In this document: piece after piece, positions 38,111-47,357 of the stretch
Position numbering within the stretch: the first letter of the stretch is position 1
Layout: the number at the start of each line of letters is the position of its first letter
Source: Nitrospira_E sp052156535
GTDB lineage: Bacteria > Nitrospirota > Nitrospiria > Nitrospirales > UBA8639
NCBI RefSeq assembly: GCF_052156535.1
Contig: NZ_JBQKUP010000024.1
Span: forward strand, 45,865-109,864
DNA: 64,000 nucleotides
Direction: 5' to 3'
Notes under the pieces: model-generated
Database searches by the model: none
What the model was told of the DNA's origin: nothing
What the model saw: the letters and a program-made list of their open reading frames with translations, nothing else
Position numbers and translations under genes: made by a program

Positions 38111-39331
38111 TTACGAATGATCGCGTCGGTGTCGGATGGTAGGGGAATCTGCAGGGAGAGCGATTCGTTGGCGGGCATGGTTGGTGATGTCGCCAAGCGC
38201 TTTTACGACCCAATTGTCCGATTGTAGGGCTCCGACGATTGTCACCGGAGTCCCTTCTTCAGCGAGATGAAAGACGGCATCCATATCTGCATTATGGAGG
38301 GTGACACAGCCATTCGTCTTGCTGTTGCCACCAGGTTGTTGGCCATGAATTTCAATGAGGCCTCCAATGCCGCGGTGTGCCGCCACGCCCCCCTTGTTCT
38401 TGGCTTCCTGGAAACGTTGACGATGTGCATTGGTGGGATAATTGAGTAAGAGGGCTTTATGGAATTTGGTGGATCCCGGTCCTTTCTTTAGCAAGATACG
38501 AAACTGTCCCTCCGGTGTTGCGCCATCCCCTTCCAGCAATTTGTCCTGAAGTCCTGAAAAGCCGAGATCAATAGAAAAACGGCGCAGTGGTTTTCCATTC
38601 CGATAGACTAGGAGATGGCGGGAGGCTTTAATGACAACGATAGCTGTGCCACCTGTCCCTGAAGACCAATCCAGGGTGTTGGTGACCCAATGGTTCCACT
38701 TGGCCACTTGGGAGACGGTCCCGTACCGTTTCATTTGGGAAATGGCGTGAGCCTCGACGGGTACAAGAGATTCTCTTGCCTGTCTGAGAAGGATAAGAGC
38801 TTGCTTCTCGCTGTCTTGTGCGAGTCGAGAGGCTGCCTGGTTCAGTAACCCCTCTGTTACCGATAGGGTCCGTAGGTTTCGTCGAACATCAAATATACCG
38901 GTTAATGCACGTAGACGGGTGACTTGGCGACGCTCCGACTCCAGGGCAGTTCTCAGTTGCTGGTGCCGGGTGAATTTTTGGTGTGTGGAGGCCTTAAGAA
39001 GGGTCGAGCCTTCTTTTAGCAGGTTTTTGTAGGTTGCTTGAAGCGTATAGGTGTCGGTGGTTGGCCACCAACGTGCTTGTTCTCTCCGCCATTGCGTTCG
39101 GAGAACGATGATGTCCTGGTGAAATGCGCGATATCGTTCCCGGAAATAGGCTTCCGCGCCGTGGCTCCAAGCCTGGCGATCGAGCGATTCAAGCTGAGGC
39201 GGGAAGAATTCGGGAAGGCGATCTGCCTTCCACCAGGCAACAATCAGATATGAGAGCATGATGAGACCTCCAGCCGCCAGCCAAACTGCTGGTCGTTTGG
39301 CTGGTTGTCGGCCAGAGCCCCACCATTGCAT
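38111..39331 (-). CDS. YkuD L,D-transpeptidase with helical N-terminal domain (second copy)
   Basis: This 406-residue paralogue of the 17838-19049 protein has the same layout: an N-terminal membrane anchor (GLIMLSYLIVAWW), a ~190-residue helical domain (LESLDRQAWSHGAEAYF, RQVTRLRALTGIFDV) and a C-terminal YkuD domain with IEIHGQQPGG..KTNGCVTLHN, where the catalytic Cys lies in NGCVTL. It follows the intact DUF4398 lipoprotein gene by three bases, so the two are surely one operon. AAGG upstream supports the ATG. It likely cross-links peptidoglycan or attaches a partner to it in the periplasm. Confidence 0.9.
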   Translation of the reverse strand: MQWWGSGRQPAKRPAVWLAAGGLIMLSYLIVAWWKADRLPEFFPPQLESLDRQAWSHGAEAYFRERYRAFHQDIIVLRTQWRREQARWWPTTDTYTLQATYKNLLKEGSTLLKASTHQKFTRHQQLRTALESERRQVTRLRALTGIFDVRRNLRTLSVTEGLLNQAASRLAQDSEKQALILLRQARESLVPVEAHAISQMKRYGTVSQVAKWNHWVTNTLDWSSGTGGTAIVVIKASRHLLVYRNGKPLRRFSIDLGFSGLQDKLLEGDGATPEGQFRILLKKGPGSTKFHKALLLNYPTNAHRQRFQEAKNKGGVAAHRGIGGLIEIHGQQPGGNSKTNGCVTLHNADMDAVFHLAEEGTPVTIVGALQSDNWVVKALGDITNHARQRIALPADSPTIRHRRDHS

Positions 39332-39334
39332 GCG

Positions 39335-39952
39335 TTAGGCCTTTTTGTGTTTTCCTGTCTTCTGAATGGCCTGCGCGACCTGTTCATTCACGCGGGCTGA
39401 TAAGGCTTGAACAGATTCGGCTTTAGCCTTGACTCCTATATAGTCTTCCATGGCCATAATGGCGTCAATCTCAGCAAATGTGGTTTCTGCAGCTTGGAGG
39501 TCGCCACGTAAGGCTTGCAGATCGGCCTGGGTTCCCTTGCCCGTTGGCGCTTGGGCCAACTGATTTTTGGCTTCCTCTAATGAGGTTTTGGCTAGTACCA
39601 CAGCTCCTTCCGCCTGGGTTTTCACCAATTGCCTGCTTGCGATGGCTTCGGTTTTGGCTTTTTCGGCATCCGCTACGACCTTCACTAAGATGGCATTTGC
39701 CGCATCATAGTTGCGCGTCATGACAAATGTATCGTCTTGCGCTGCAATTTCTTCCTGGGCTTTTTGATATTCGTCCTCTGCAACACGCAAGGATTCAGAA
39801 GCATATTTCTCCGCACCGGCTTGCTTGGCAGCCTGAAGGGCTTGCAATGCCGAGTCCGTCCCTTGAATGGGTTTTTCGGCGCAGGCCATAAGCATGGGGC
39901 CGAATAGCAATACGAGAATCCCCGTTTTCAATGATTGAATCACGTTTCCCAT
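39335..39952 (-). CDS. DUF4398-type coiled-coil lipoprotein (intact copy)
   Basis: This ~205-residue lipoprotein has the signal LLFGPMLMAC (Cys24) followed by nearly continuous helix (ALQALQAAKQAGAEKYA...AEDEYQKAQEE), as in the DUF4398 family. A long helical rod anchored in the outer membrane could span the periplasm toward the peptidoglycan. ATG 39952 is chosen because it gives the same 24-residue leader as the paralogue at 19468-19680; TTG 39961 is possible too, since the AAGGAGG site is close to it. The transpeptidase gene follows directly. The split paralogue lies 20 kb away in the same gene order. Confidence 0.85.
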   Translation of the reverse strand: MGNVIQSLKTGILVLLFGPMLMACAEKPIQGTDSALQALQAAKQAGAEKYASESLRVAEDEYQKAQEEIAAQDDTFVMTRNYDAANAILVKVVADAEKAKTEAIASRQLVKTQAEGAVVLAKTSLEEAKNQLAQAPTGKGTQADLQALRGDLQAAETTFAEIDAIMAMEDYIGVKAKAESVQALSARVNEQVAQAIQKTGKHKKA

Positions 39953-40483
39953 GTTAGTCAATATCCTCCTTTATGATAGAGAGAGAAGATTCCCTCCCCT
40001 TGGTTATGGTTGTACGAGCCTGGCCCACGGCTGGTGGAAGGGGTGAATTCCCTGCCCTCGTTCATGAAGCCCACTGACTTGTCTGGAAAGTACCGCGTTG
40101 GTTTGTCTGCGGAATGTTTGGGTAAGACATTTCAGATACGAGAGGCGTGAGTTCTTTCGTTCCCTCCCTGTTCCCTGAGCGGCTTTTTCTTCAAGTAAAG
40201 ATTTAATGAGCAAAGAAGATGCCAAAGGATTGTGATCACAAAAGACGAGGATGAGGTGTATGAACGGCTAAAAGATCTATTTTTGCATGCAAAATCAGGA
40301 AAAGGGCTGAATAATGCGTGAGTGCCCATGGACATCATGTCTGAGAAAAGAAACTTTGTCCGTGAATTTCTTTAAAGAAGTCAGTAAACGAAGCACCAAA
40401 TAATTGCCAGGACCCACAAAAGCTTTGTGATCGGTGTAATGTTGGTTGAGGGAGAGGTTCAACGAGCAGTGGATCCCATGCAT
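39953..40483. other. Intergenic gap before the IS remnant
   Basis: About 530 bases hold the lipoprotein promoter region (AAAGGAGG at about 39966-39973 is its ribosome binding site). Three open frames of 60-73 codons are present on the minus strand, without ribosome binding sites or recognisable motifs. No other feature was seen. Confidence 0.35.
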
Positions 40484-40553
40484 TGGACCGGAATTTCTGG
40501 ATGCTCAGTGAAACCTTCTACGGTATATTTTTGTTCAACGAAAGGAGCAGAAG

Positions 40554-40843
40554 ATGGCACGATGATCCCGAAGGAATCACTCTCCCGCTTTTAAGGCCAA
40601 AGTCGCCTTGGCGGCAGTTCGAGGCGACCGAACGCTGGCAGAGTTGGTGAAACAATTTGGTGAGCATCCCAATCAGATCCAGGACTGGAAGAAACAGCTA
40701 CTTGCCAAAGCTGAGCACGTATTTGGGGCAAGTACGGCCAATCCCGCCACTCATGACCAGGTGCAGCAGAAACTCCATGCAAGATCGGGCAGCTGACGAG
40801 GGAGAAGGATTTTTTAGCCAACGCGCTCGGGCACGGCCGATGA
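40554..40843 (+). pseudogene. IS3-family transposase OrfA, inactivated
   Basis: It reads MAR*SRRNHSPAFKAKVA from ATG 40554, with AAAGGAG upstream: codon 4 is TGA where related proteins have Arg (CGA to TGA). The helix-turn-helix region (TLAELVKQFGEHPNQIQDWKKQLL) is intact. A frameshift near 40780 then separates it from the leucine-zipper end (KIGQLTREKDFLANALGHGR). The stop overlaps the start of orfB. Confidence 0.8.
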
Positions 40844-41683
40844 ACGAGCGCAAAGCGATGATCAAGGTCAAGCAAGAGCTCTCTGTGATTCGTCAGTGTG
40901 GGTTGTTGGCCGTCCCTCGCTCACATGTGTATGTTCGCAAACAGGCTGTCTCGGAGTTCGACCTTGCATTAATGAGACAGCTCGACGCGCTCTATCTCCA
41001 ACGGCCGTTCTAGGGGAGTCGACGGCTGTGCGTTGAGCTTCGGCAGCGCGGGTATGGAGTGAACCGGAAGCGGGTCCAGCACCTGATGCGAAAAATGGGG
41101 CTCCGGGCTATCTACCCAAAGCCCCGCACCCGTCAACCTGGCAAGGGGCAAAAGGTGTATCCCTACTTGCTGAGAGGCTTGAATATTGAGCGCTCTAATC
41201 AGGTCTGGACGAGTGACATCTGTTATATCCCCATGGCCAAAGGGTCTATGTAGTGAACGGTCATATGGACTGGTACTCACGTCGAGTGCTGGCCTGGCGG
41301 ATCGCGAATACCTGGAAACTGAGGTCTGTGTGGAAGCGTTGGAAGAAGCACTCGGCTATTATGGAGCCCCCGAAGTGTTCAATACCGACCAGGGGGCCCA
41401 ATACACGAGCGAGGCGTTCCCGGCGGTGCTCAAAGCTCAGGGCGTATGAATCAGTATGGATGGGAAAGGTCAGTGGGTCGACAAGGTCTTTGTGGAACGA
41501 CTCGGGCGAAGCGTGAAGTACGAGGATGTGTATCGAAAAGCCAATGACACTCCAGCCACACTGCGGGCTGGCCTGACAAGCTATTTTCAATTCTATAACA
41601 GCGCACGTCGTCATCAAACATTGAACCGACAAACACCCGATGCCGTATATTTTGCTGATCTCAAAGCAAGGCAGGTGGCGTAA
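40840..41683 (+). pseudogene. IS3-family transposase OrfB (DDE integrase), inactivated
   Basis: The DDE catalytic domain can be pieced together from several frames: TSDICYIPMAKG (first Asp), NTDQGAQYTSEAF (second Asp) and VERLGRSVKYEDVY (Glu). Decay is clear: TAG at about 41011 in PF*GSRRL, frameshifts near 41250 and 41310, and a TGA at 41447. The end (SARRHQTLNRQTPDAVY) matches the family C-terminus. Confidence 0.82.
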
Positions 41684-41914
41684 GGCAAGGCAGAAATTTC
41701 AATTATCGATCTGCCCAGAAATCATGGTCCACTTCTTTGGATGCTACTGGATCTCTTGCTTAAGGGAACATATGCGCATAGGGGTTTCGATCGACCTCAT
41801 CATGTCGTCAGGAGGGAGAAAGTGGGCAATACCCTGTTTGAGGGCTGTGTGAGGAGGATGGCTGAAGCCTTTGTCTATGACGCTTTGGGAGGAACCTGAT
41901 GAAGAAAAAGAGAT

Positions 41915-41937
41915 GACCCACGGAAATTCCGTGGGTC
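41915..41937 (-). terminator. Rho-independent terminator
   Basis: GACCCACGG and CCGTGGGTC form a perfect 9-bp stem, extendable by A-T pairs, around a short AAATT core. On the minus strand it is followed by ATCTCTTTTTCTT, a good U-rich tract. It ends the 41965-42276 gene. Confidence 0.8.
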
Positions 41938-41964
41938 AAGTGATGAACTTTGAACGGGGAAAAA

Positions 41965-42276
41965 CTATCCGACGAGTTCAGCGACTGGTTTTTGAAATGA
42001 CCGGTGATTGTGTTTTCGCTGTTTAGTCCATCTGCGGGTAGTAGGAGGAGCTGGCTCCGAGTTCGGCTGAGTAGCGTGTGCGGGCTGGCTTTTACCAGTA
42101 AGAGTCTCTTCCACCTGTTGGAGTTCCTTGAGATGGGAATGGTGTTGTTCCAATTCCCACGCAACCGCTTTTGAAAGTTGCGCCACCTGTCTGCGTAATT
42201 GGTTCATGGCGTGCTCATGTTGTAATAATTCGCTTTTTCGAGCCTGGCTTATGTACCGGCTATCGACATACATCAT
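41965..42276 (-). CDS. Small helical protein of unknown function
   Basis: This is a 103-residue protein with one amphipathic helix or coiled coil (LLQHEHAMNQLRRQVAQLSKAVAWELEQHHSHLKELQQVEE) and a basic, Pro/Thr-rich C-terminus (APPTTRRWTKQRKHNHR). No signal peptide or family is recognised. The start is ATG 42276 (an ATGATG pair), chosen for GGAGGG eight bases upstream; the frame stays open up to 42480 but without support. A good terminator follows. It stands alone next to the IS element. Confidence 0.6.
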   Translation of the reverse strand: MMYVDSRYISQARKSELLQHEHAMNQLRRQVAQLSKAVAWELEQHHSHLKELQQVEETLTGKSQPAHATQPNSEPAPPTTRRWTKQRKHNHRSFQKPVAELVG

Positions 42277-43068
42277 TGGTTGATCCCTCCGTGTTTTGAC
42301 GGTTGATACTTTCAATGCATTAATCCGATTCCCCATTACTTTAGTAGGCAAAAGCAAACGTGTTGCCACATTCAGTTTCCTCAGGATTTGACACCTAAAG
42401 TCTTGATGATTCAATGAATTTTCATCAATAAATATCCATCTGGTGTATGCTCGATTCTTGATATGGCTGAGTACGGTCACTGTTTTTTACCATCAGCACA
42501 GAACGATTCATTTATTGTTAAGCATCAAAATAAGCTTGAGTACATCTGATGTGAAGCGCCAAGAACGTGCAAAAATTTTTCGACGAATATAATGTTTTCG
42601 GGCCTTTCCCTTCTGATGCAGATAGGCACATTTTTTAGAATATTTCACATTGATAGTTGCCTGGCAAAATTATTCCGATCTTGTTTCTTTTGATGCTATT
42701 TTTATTATGTTGGGTCTTTGATTGCCTTGATCCAGAAAGAAAAAAAAGGGGTGCCATGATACTGAATTTGATACGGTTTGAGTTATTATTATTTGTTTTT
42801 GTTATGGTAGCGATGCTCGTGCTTTCTAAGGAATTCTTTAATTTCTTCTTTAAGTTGCGTAATTAACTCATCCTGCTTTTCTGAATGTTTGGACAAGATC
42901 TTCATATGAGCCAGAAATCATCCTTGCAACGGCTGAATTTGTGGTTATCAATCCACCAAAAAATTAAAGACTCCAGAAAATCGATTGCAATCCGAATGGT
43001 TATTAAGTTGAATTTGGTCTGAGCATTGATGGGTTGGTAATTCACCGAATTTTAACAAGAAATACAGG
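42277..43068. other. AT-rich intergenic gap with a doubtful small membrane-protein frame
   Basis: About 790 AT-rich bases. A 69-codon plus-strand frame with TTG start (42657-42866) would encode two hydrophobic segments (ILFLLMLFLLCWVF and FELLLFVFVMVAMLVL), but no Shine-Dalgarno sequence is visible. It could be a small membrane protein or chance in AT-rich DNA. No repeat was found. Confidence 0.35.
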
Positions 43069-43836
43069 ATGTCCATCAAAAAACTACCTTCAACGCAATT
43101 TCGCCTGAAATTGCTGAATCTCATGACTCAGAAGGATCATTGGGCCTGGCCTCAATTCGTTGGGCCAACCATCTCCAAATCGCAACTCAAAATTCATTAT
43201 CAACAAGAGTACGCGGTGTATGTCCGGGACTTCCCCGTTTTCTTGGCGCGTATTCACGGGCAAAATCCTCCGTTAGAAGTCCGAAAAATGTTAGCCGAAA
43301 ATATTTATGAGGAAGATACCGGGATGCTGTCATTGGGGACTTCACATCCGGAACTCTTTATGAGAATGATGGAGGGTTTAGGGTTTCGCTCACGCGAATT
43401 TGAAAAGATTCGGTTATTGCCTGCTACCCAGCGCTATCGGTCCTGGTTGGACCGGATTTCTAATAGTGCTGATTGGGTCTTAAGCGCTGCCGTTTTGACG
43501 ATCTTTGTCGAAGGCAGCGTCAATGATCGTCAGGAACTCCTCCATCCGGTTAAATCCAAAGCTCTCCGGCATATTCAGGAAAAGATTACACATCATCCCC
43601 TGGTTCAGCATCAAGGGGTCTCACACCAATCCATGGATCTTATCCGAGCGCATCAAATGGTTGAGACCGGTCATCGTCATGATGCCTATGCGATGGTGGT
43701 CCACTATGCCGACACACGTTCCCATCAAAATAAAATTCTGGCCGCGATCAAAAAAACACTTGATCTTTGGCTTCGCTATCGTGATGGAGTGGCCCGTGCT
43801 TGTGGATTAAAGAAAAACGAGAGTGGAATCCGCTGA
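43069..43836 (+). CDS. PqqC/CADD-like iron-containing oxygenase family protein
   Basis: This 255-residue all-helical protein belongs to the haem-oxygenase-like fold, with best resemblance to the CADD/PqqC group. Visible motifs are QQEYAVYVRDFPVFLARIH near 45-64, ENIYEEDTGMLSLGTSHPELF near 83-103, TIFVEGSVNDR near 144-154 and HQMVETGHRHDAYAMV near 203-218, which supply Glu and His candidates for a di-metal site. In Chlamydia and Nitrosomonas, CADD-like proteins make p-aminobenzoate from a tyrosine-derived precursor. Whether this copy does so is an inference. The gene stands alone. Confidence 0.75.
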   Translation: MSIKKLPSTQFRLKLLNLMTQKDHWAWPQFVGPTISKSQLKIHYQQEYAVYVRDFPVFLARIHGQNPPLEVRKMLAENIYEEDTGMLSLGTSHPELFMRMMEGLGFRSREFEKIRLLPATQRYRSWLDRISNSADWVLSAAVLTIFVEGSVNDRQELLHPVKSKALRHIQEKITHHPLVQHQGVSHQSMDLIRAHQMVETGHRHDAYAMVVHYADTRSHQNKILAAIKKTLDLWLRYRDGVARACGLKKNESGIR

Positions 43837-43960
43837 TGCGATCAGCGCTTTACTAGGTATGGTTAAAGATTAATGGAAAACGGAAACGTCTTTAATCTGG
43901 ATCTTTTCTGGCATTTCCTCCACAATAGACTTTTTTAATTTTGAAGCAGGAGGAAGAGAC

Positions 43961-44374
43961 ATGGCCACGATTGGGCAATTCATGACACGGAATCTGAGTT
44001 TTGTGACTGAAGATGCCAGCATTCAGGAAGCGGCTACACATATGCATAACCAGCGGATTGGTTCCTTGTTGGTTAAGCACGAGTCCGAATTTTCTGGAAT
44101 TGTGACGGAAACGGATGTCGTGCGCGCGGTCGCTGAACACCCTGCCCAAGTTGAACGCTTGAAAGTGAAGGAACTGATGTCCAGCCCGATCATAACTGTA
44201 GACAGGAATATGTCTGTCCATTATGCCCGGGATCTCATGGCCGATCGGAAAATTCGCCACTTAGCCGTTACCGGAGAAAATGGAGATATTGTCGGTATTA
44301 TATCGGTGCGAGACCTTTTGGCCTACTTTAAAACAGTAGCGAAGGACCTCAAAATACCTGAGGAGGACAGGTGA
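43961..44374 (+). CDS. Tandem CBS-domain protein
   Basis: This 137-residue protein consists of two CBS domains (~8-60 and ~70-127), the second containing IRHLAVTGENGDIVGIISVRDLL. Such pairs bind adenine nucleotides and act as regulatory modules; stand-alone forms have no assigned target. An AGGAGGAAGAG site precedes the ATG. The neighbours (oxygenase upstream, MscS channel convergent) do not identify a partner. Confidence 0.92.
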   Translation: MATIGQFMTRNLSFVTEDASIQEAATHMHNQRIGSLLVKHESEFSGIVTETDVVRAVAEHPAQVERLKVKELMSSPIITVDRNMSVHYARDLMADRKIRHLAVTGENGDIVGIISVRDLLAYFKTVAKDLKIPEEDR

Positions 44375-44448
44375 GCTTGATCATCCCTAATCAGGGAAAG
44401 TATGGAATCTCTGAAATGATTACTGGTGATGAGGCAGTTCTGGCGAAC

Positions 44449-45525
44449 TTATTCAATTTTTGCTGCTTCGGCTTGTTGAATCTGGAGAGAGAGACGCTCT
44501 TCTTCTAGTCGAATGCGCGTTATCCGTTGTTCTATCCATGGGCCAATGTGTTCTTTTTTTGATTTGGCTTGACCCTCCAAAGCAGTAATTTCCTCTCGAA
44601 TCGCTTCACGCTGCTCTTTTAAGGCCTCTATCTGTGCCATCGCGTCGGCTTTGTCAAAGATCAGTGATTCAGGATTACTCTCCACTATCTTTTCTTCAGC
44701 ATGCGGCAACTCGGAGGATTGGGGCGGCAAGACTCGAATGCCATCCTCCAGCCGGCGTTGATTCATGACCACAGGGGAAACAATTTCGATTCCTGCTCCA
44801 TGCAGCGTGGTGAGCATCTTTGCGCGAAGGTTCGATCGTGCACTGAGCAATTGTTTGACCTCACTTAAAAATCCAGAGATTCGATAGGTCACGGAATAAT
44901 CCCCCAGCTCCATAATGTGGACAAATGGGTCATTGAGTTTGGCGGCAAGAGCGGCATCCAGTAAGAGTTTTTCAATGGTCTTGTGGGAGATGTCATATCC
45001 CAACGACACCGTGGCGGAGACAATCGTTCCAGAGGAACGAAGCACGGTAATAGGGTGAGAAACTAAAAATAAGTTAGGAAGAGTCGTGAGGTCGCGTTCT
45101 TCTGTTTGAATTTCGGTGTGAAACAAGCCCCGCTCTGTGACCCGACCGAATTGATTTTCCACGCGAAGGAAATCACCTAACCGAAAGCTTTGCATGCCTC
45201 GCAACATAAAGCCCGCCAGGGCATTCGAGACGAAGGTCGTGGAAGAAAGGGTAATCACCGCTGTGATCAACAGTGCCAATAACTGGAAAAGCTCCTTGTG
45301 AGTTTCTTTGTCGAGAGGAAGGGCCAGGAGAATAAGAACAACCCCAATGCCCACTAGCAGCAACATCCCAACACGGGCTGAAAATCGGTCTTCCTCCTTC
45401 AATCCGCCATTTCGGCGAAAGAAGAACCAATGGGCTACCCATAAACCTGTAGTAACCAGTGCGAGGACCAGTAAAATTGGGAAAAAGTTCGGGAGGGTAT
45501 CAATAAAATGGTCAAGGAGGGTCAT
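44449..45525 (-). CDS. MscS-family mechanosensitive channel
   Basis: The protein has 358 residues: three N-terminal transmembrane helices (~15-35, ~50-70, ~85-105), then the pore-lining and beta domain (STTFVSNALAGFMLRGMQSFRLGDFLRV, ~98-125) typical of MscS, and a cytoplasmic domain ending in a coiled coil (~290-358, rich in Glu and Lys). It should open on membrane tension and release solutes during osmotic downshock. The long C-terminal coiled coil exceeds that of E. coli MscS. No Shine-Dalgarno sequence was seen. Confidence 0.92.
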   Translation of the reverse strand: MTLLDHFIDTLPNFFPILLVLALVTTGLWVAHWFFFRRNGGLKEEDRFSARVGMLLLVGIGVVLILLALPLDKETHKELFQLLALLITAVITLSSTTFVSNALAGFMLRGMQSFRLGDFLRVENQFGRVTERGLFHTEIQTEERDLTTLPNLFLVSHPITVLRSSGTIVSATVSLGYDISHKTIEKLLLDAALAAKLNDPFVHIMELGDYSVTYRISGFLSEVKQLLSARSNLRAKMLTTLHGAGIEIVSPVVMNQRRLEDGIRVLPPQSSELPHAEEKIVESNPESLIFDKADAMAQIEALKEQREAIREEITALEGQAKSKKEHIGPWIEQRITRIRLEEERLSLQIQQAEAAKIE

Positions 45526-45708
45526 AATGTTAAGCGGAGTCTATGGCACATTATGCCCGAATTCGCGGGGAGGATAAAGCCAAAAGAGAAAAAGAATGAA
45601 CGGGAAGAGGCAATGCCATAAAGCGTCCTCTTCGAATTCCTGTCTCCGCTCAGAAGAGTGAGGGCGAGGCTCTCCCTTGGGAACACCCAAAATAATGCCA
45701 AAACAACT

Positions 45709-46167
45709 TCACGAAAACCAGTTGAGATGTCGTGAGGCTATGGCATCGGCCACGGCGGTGTGTAGTTTTTTCCGATCGACCGGCTTAACCAAATAATCGG
45801 TTATTCCTTGTTTCATGAGTTGCGTGGCCAGATCGATATCGGGAAATCCGGTCAGGACGATCAACGGCAGGCTCGGGTATTCCCGTTGAAAATATTTTAT
45901 GGCTTCTATGCCATTGATATTGGGCATCCGAATATCCGTGATAATGACATCAATAATCACTGGATGCTCTCCTTCGTTGAGGATGCGGATGGCTTGCGCG
46001 CCGTCTTCCGCCTCCACCACGTAGTAGCCGTCTTTTTCCAAGGCCATCCGAACGACTTTGCAAATGGCATTTTCATCATCAATGACCAGGACTCCGCCCC
46101 GATAGCTCTGGCCGGAAAACATGCCTGCGGTTCGTTGAGTCGTACCTGGTAAGTAGTTCATGTTCAT
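45709..46167 (-). CDS. Stand-alone response regulator (receiver domain)
   Basis: This 152-residue CheY-like protein has acidic residues in VLVIDDENAI, a phospho-acceptor Asp in IITDIRMPN and the conserved Lys in YLVKPVDRKK. There is no output domain, so it works through protein contacts in a phosphorelay. The start is ATG 46167 (followed by a second ATG two codons later), supported by AGGGGG seven bases upstream; the longer frame up to 46431 has no such support. No histidine kinase is adjacent. About 400 bases without a recognised gene lie upstream (46168-46571). Confidence 0.9.
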   Translation of the reverse strand: MNMNYLPGTTQRTAGMFSGQSYRGGVLVIDDENAICKVVRMALEKDGYYVVEAEDGAQAIRILNEGEHPVIIDVIITDIRMPNINGIEAIKYFQREYPSLPLIVLTGFPDIDLATQLMKQGITDYLVKPVDRKKLHTAVADAIASRHLNWFS

Positions 46168-46571
46168 GGCGAATCCCCCTTGAAGCCACGCAGGCAGTGA
46201 AAGGGTGTCTCTGCCCCCACAAAACAGCTGAATCCTTTTGTATGGTATGAAGCATTCATAACTATCAGTATCTGCAACCAGTGTGCCTTGATGGGCTGAT
46301 AAGGGAATATGGCCCTCACTTGGAAAACAGTCCTGAAAATTAATAGGAAAAATGGAAAGGATGATTGGAGTGTGTATAACCAGGAGGAAGAGACGGTCAG
46401 TGAAGATGTCTACAGAGGATTCACCGCGCACCCATCGTAGACATATTGCTCCTTTGGAGCAGAGTGACAGGCCGGAGAGAATGAATTCGAGTCCATTGCA
46501 CGTGTGTGAATGGGTACGCCAATATTTTGAGTTGGTTGCGATATGGCTTGAAGAGGAAAATGTGTGTGTGA

Positions 46572-47357
46572 TCAGATGACGGGTTTACGAGCGATTACGG
46601 AGGTGGTGGAATGGTACAACGCCCAATGGGTAAAGTCCTGTGAGAGTCTGATATATGCTTGAATGTCTTCGGGTGAGCATAAGCCGGTCTTTGAATATTC
46701 CTGTTCGAGTACCATCGCCGATTCCGCCATCACCTTAGCCATTGGCGAATTTCCAGGACAGAGATGCATGAGGGATTGAGCTCTGACAATATGGAATCCT
46801 GATTCTTGCAGTTTGTGCGGAAGCCGGAGAGCATAGGCCGGATCTAATCCGAGATTGATGAACATCTGGCAAATGGCTCGGTTCACTCTTCCTTGCGGGG
46901 TCTCCTGCTTCCGGTCTGGCAATGTCGCCGAGGTGAAGTCTGGTTCTTCAAAGAGTGCCCAGCCTCCAGGCTTGAGCAGAGAATACAATTTCCCCATTAT
47001 GGTCCTCTCTTCTTGATTATGAATCAGGACATACCGGCTATGAATGAGATCAAAGGATTGTTCTAAGGGGACATCAAGAAAGGACCCTTGGTAAATCTGA
47101 ACAGGCGGCGAATCATCCTTGTGAAGATATGTGGTTTTCTTGTCGACACCCACCGCCAGTCCTGCCGGTCCCACCTGAGTTCCCAGCCAACGCAAGATTG
47201 ATCCTGCCCCGGCGCCCAATTCCAGACAATGCCACCCTGGTTGAATTCCTGTTTCCTCCAACAGTCTGATGGTCGTGGGATCGTTCGCGGCTTCAACCAA
47301 TTGTAGTCGTTGAAATTCCCGCTCTTCAGATTTGTTGTCGAAAATATACTGATTCAT
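46572..47357 (-). CDS. Class I SAM-dependent methyltransferase
   Basis: This 261-residue cytoplasmic methyltransferase has motif I LELGAGAGSILRWL near 47-60, an acidic loop GVDKKT and the post-II region SFDLIHSRYVLIHN. The substrate is unknown. The start is taken at ATG 47357 because it shares its A with the TGA stop of the upstream flavoprotein gene, which implies coupled translation; a longer frame runs into that gene. Confidence 0.88.
   Translation of the reverse strand: MNQYIFDNKSEEREFQRLQLVEAANDPTTIRLLEETGIQPGWHCLELGAGAGSILRWLGTQVGPAGLAVGVDKKTTYLHKDDSPPVQIYQGSFLDVPLEQSFDLIHSRYVLIHNQEERTIMGKLYSLLKPGGWALFEEPDFTSATLPDRKQETPQGRVNRAICQMFINLGLDPAYALRLPHKLQESGFHIVRAQSLMHLCPGNSPMAKVMAESAMVLEQEYSKTGLCSPEDIQAYIRLSQDFTHWALYHSTTSVIARKPVI

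Larger units (their letters stand above)
40484..41731 (+). mobile_element. Decayed IS3-family insertion sequence with terminal inverted repeats
   Basis: The ends match as imperfect 17-bp inverted repeats: TGGACCGGAATTTCTGG at 40484-40500 and CCAGAAATCATGGTCCA at 41715-41731 (14 of 17 pair). The 1248-bp length, the TG...CA ends and the overlapping orfA/orfB layout are those of IS3-family elements. Flanking bases (CAT on the left, CTT on the right) do not form a target duplication, consistent with age. Both genes are inactivated, so the element cannot move by itself. Confidence 0.85.

Noticed and set aside
42657..42866. 69-codon TTG frame with two hydrophobic segments
   Set aside because: AT-rich DNA gives hydrophobic codons by chance; no ribosome binding site is visible. 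It is mentioned only within the gap entry.
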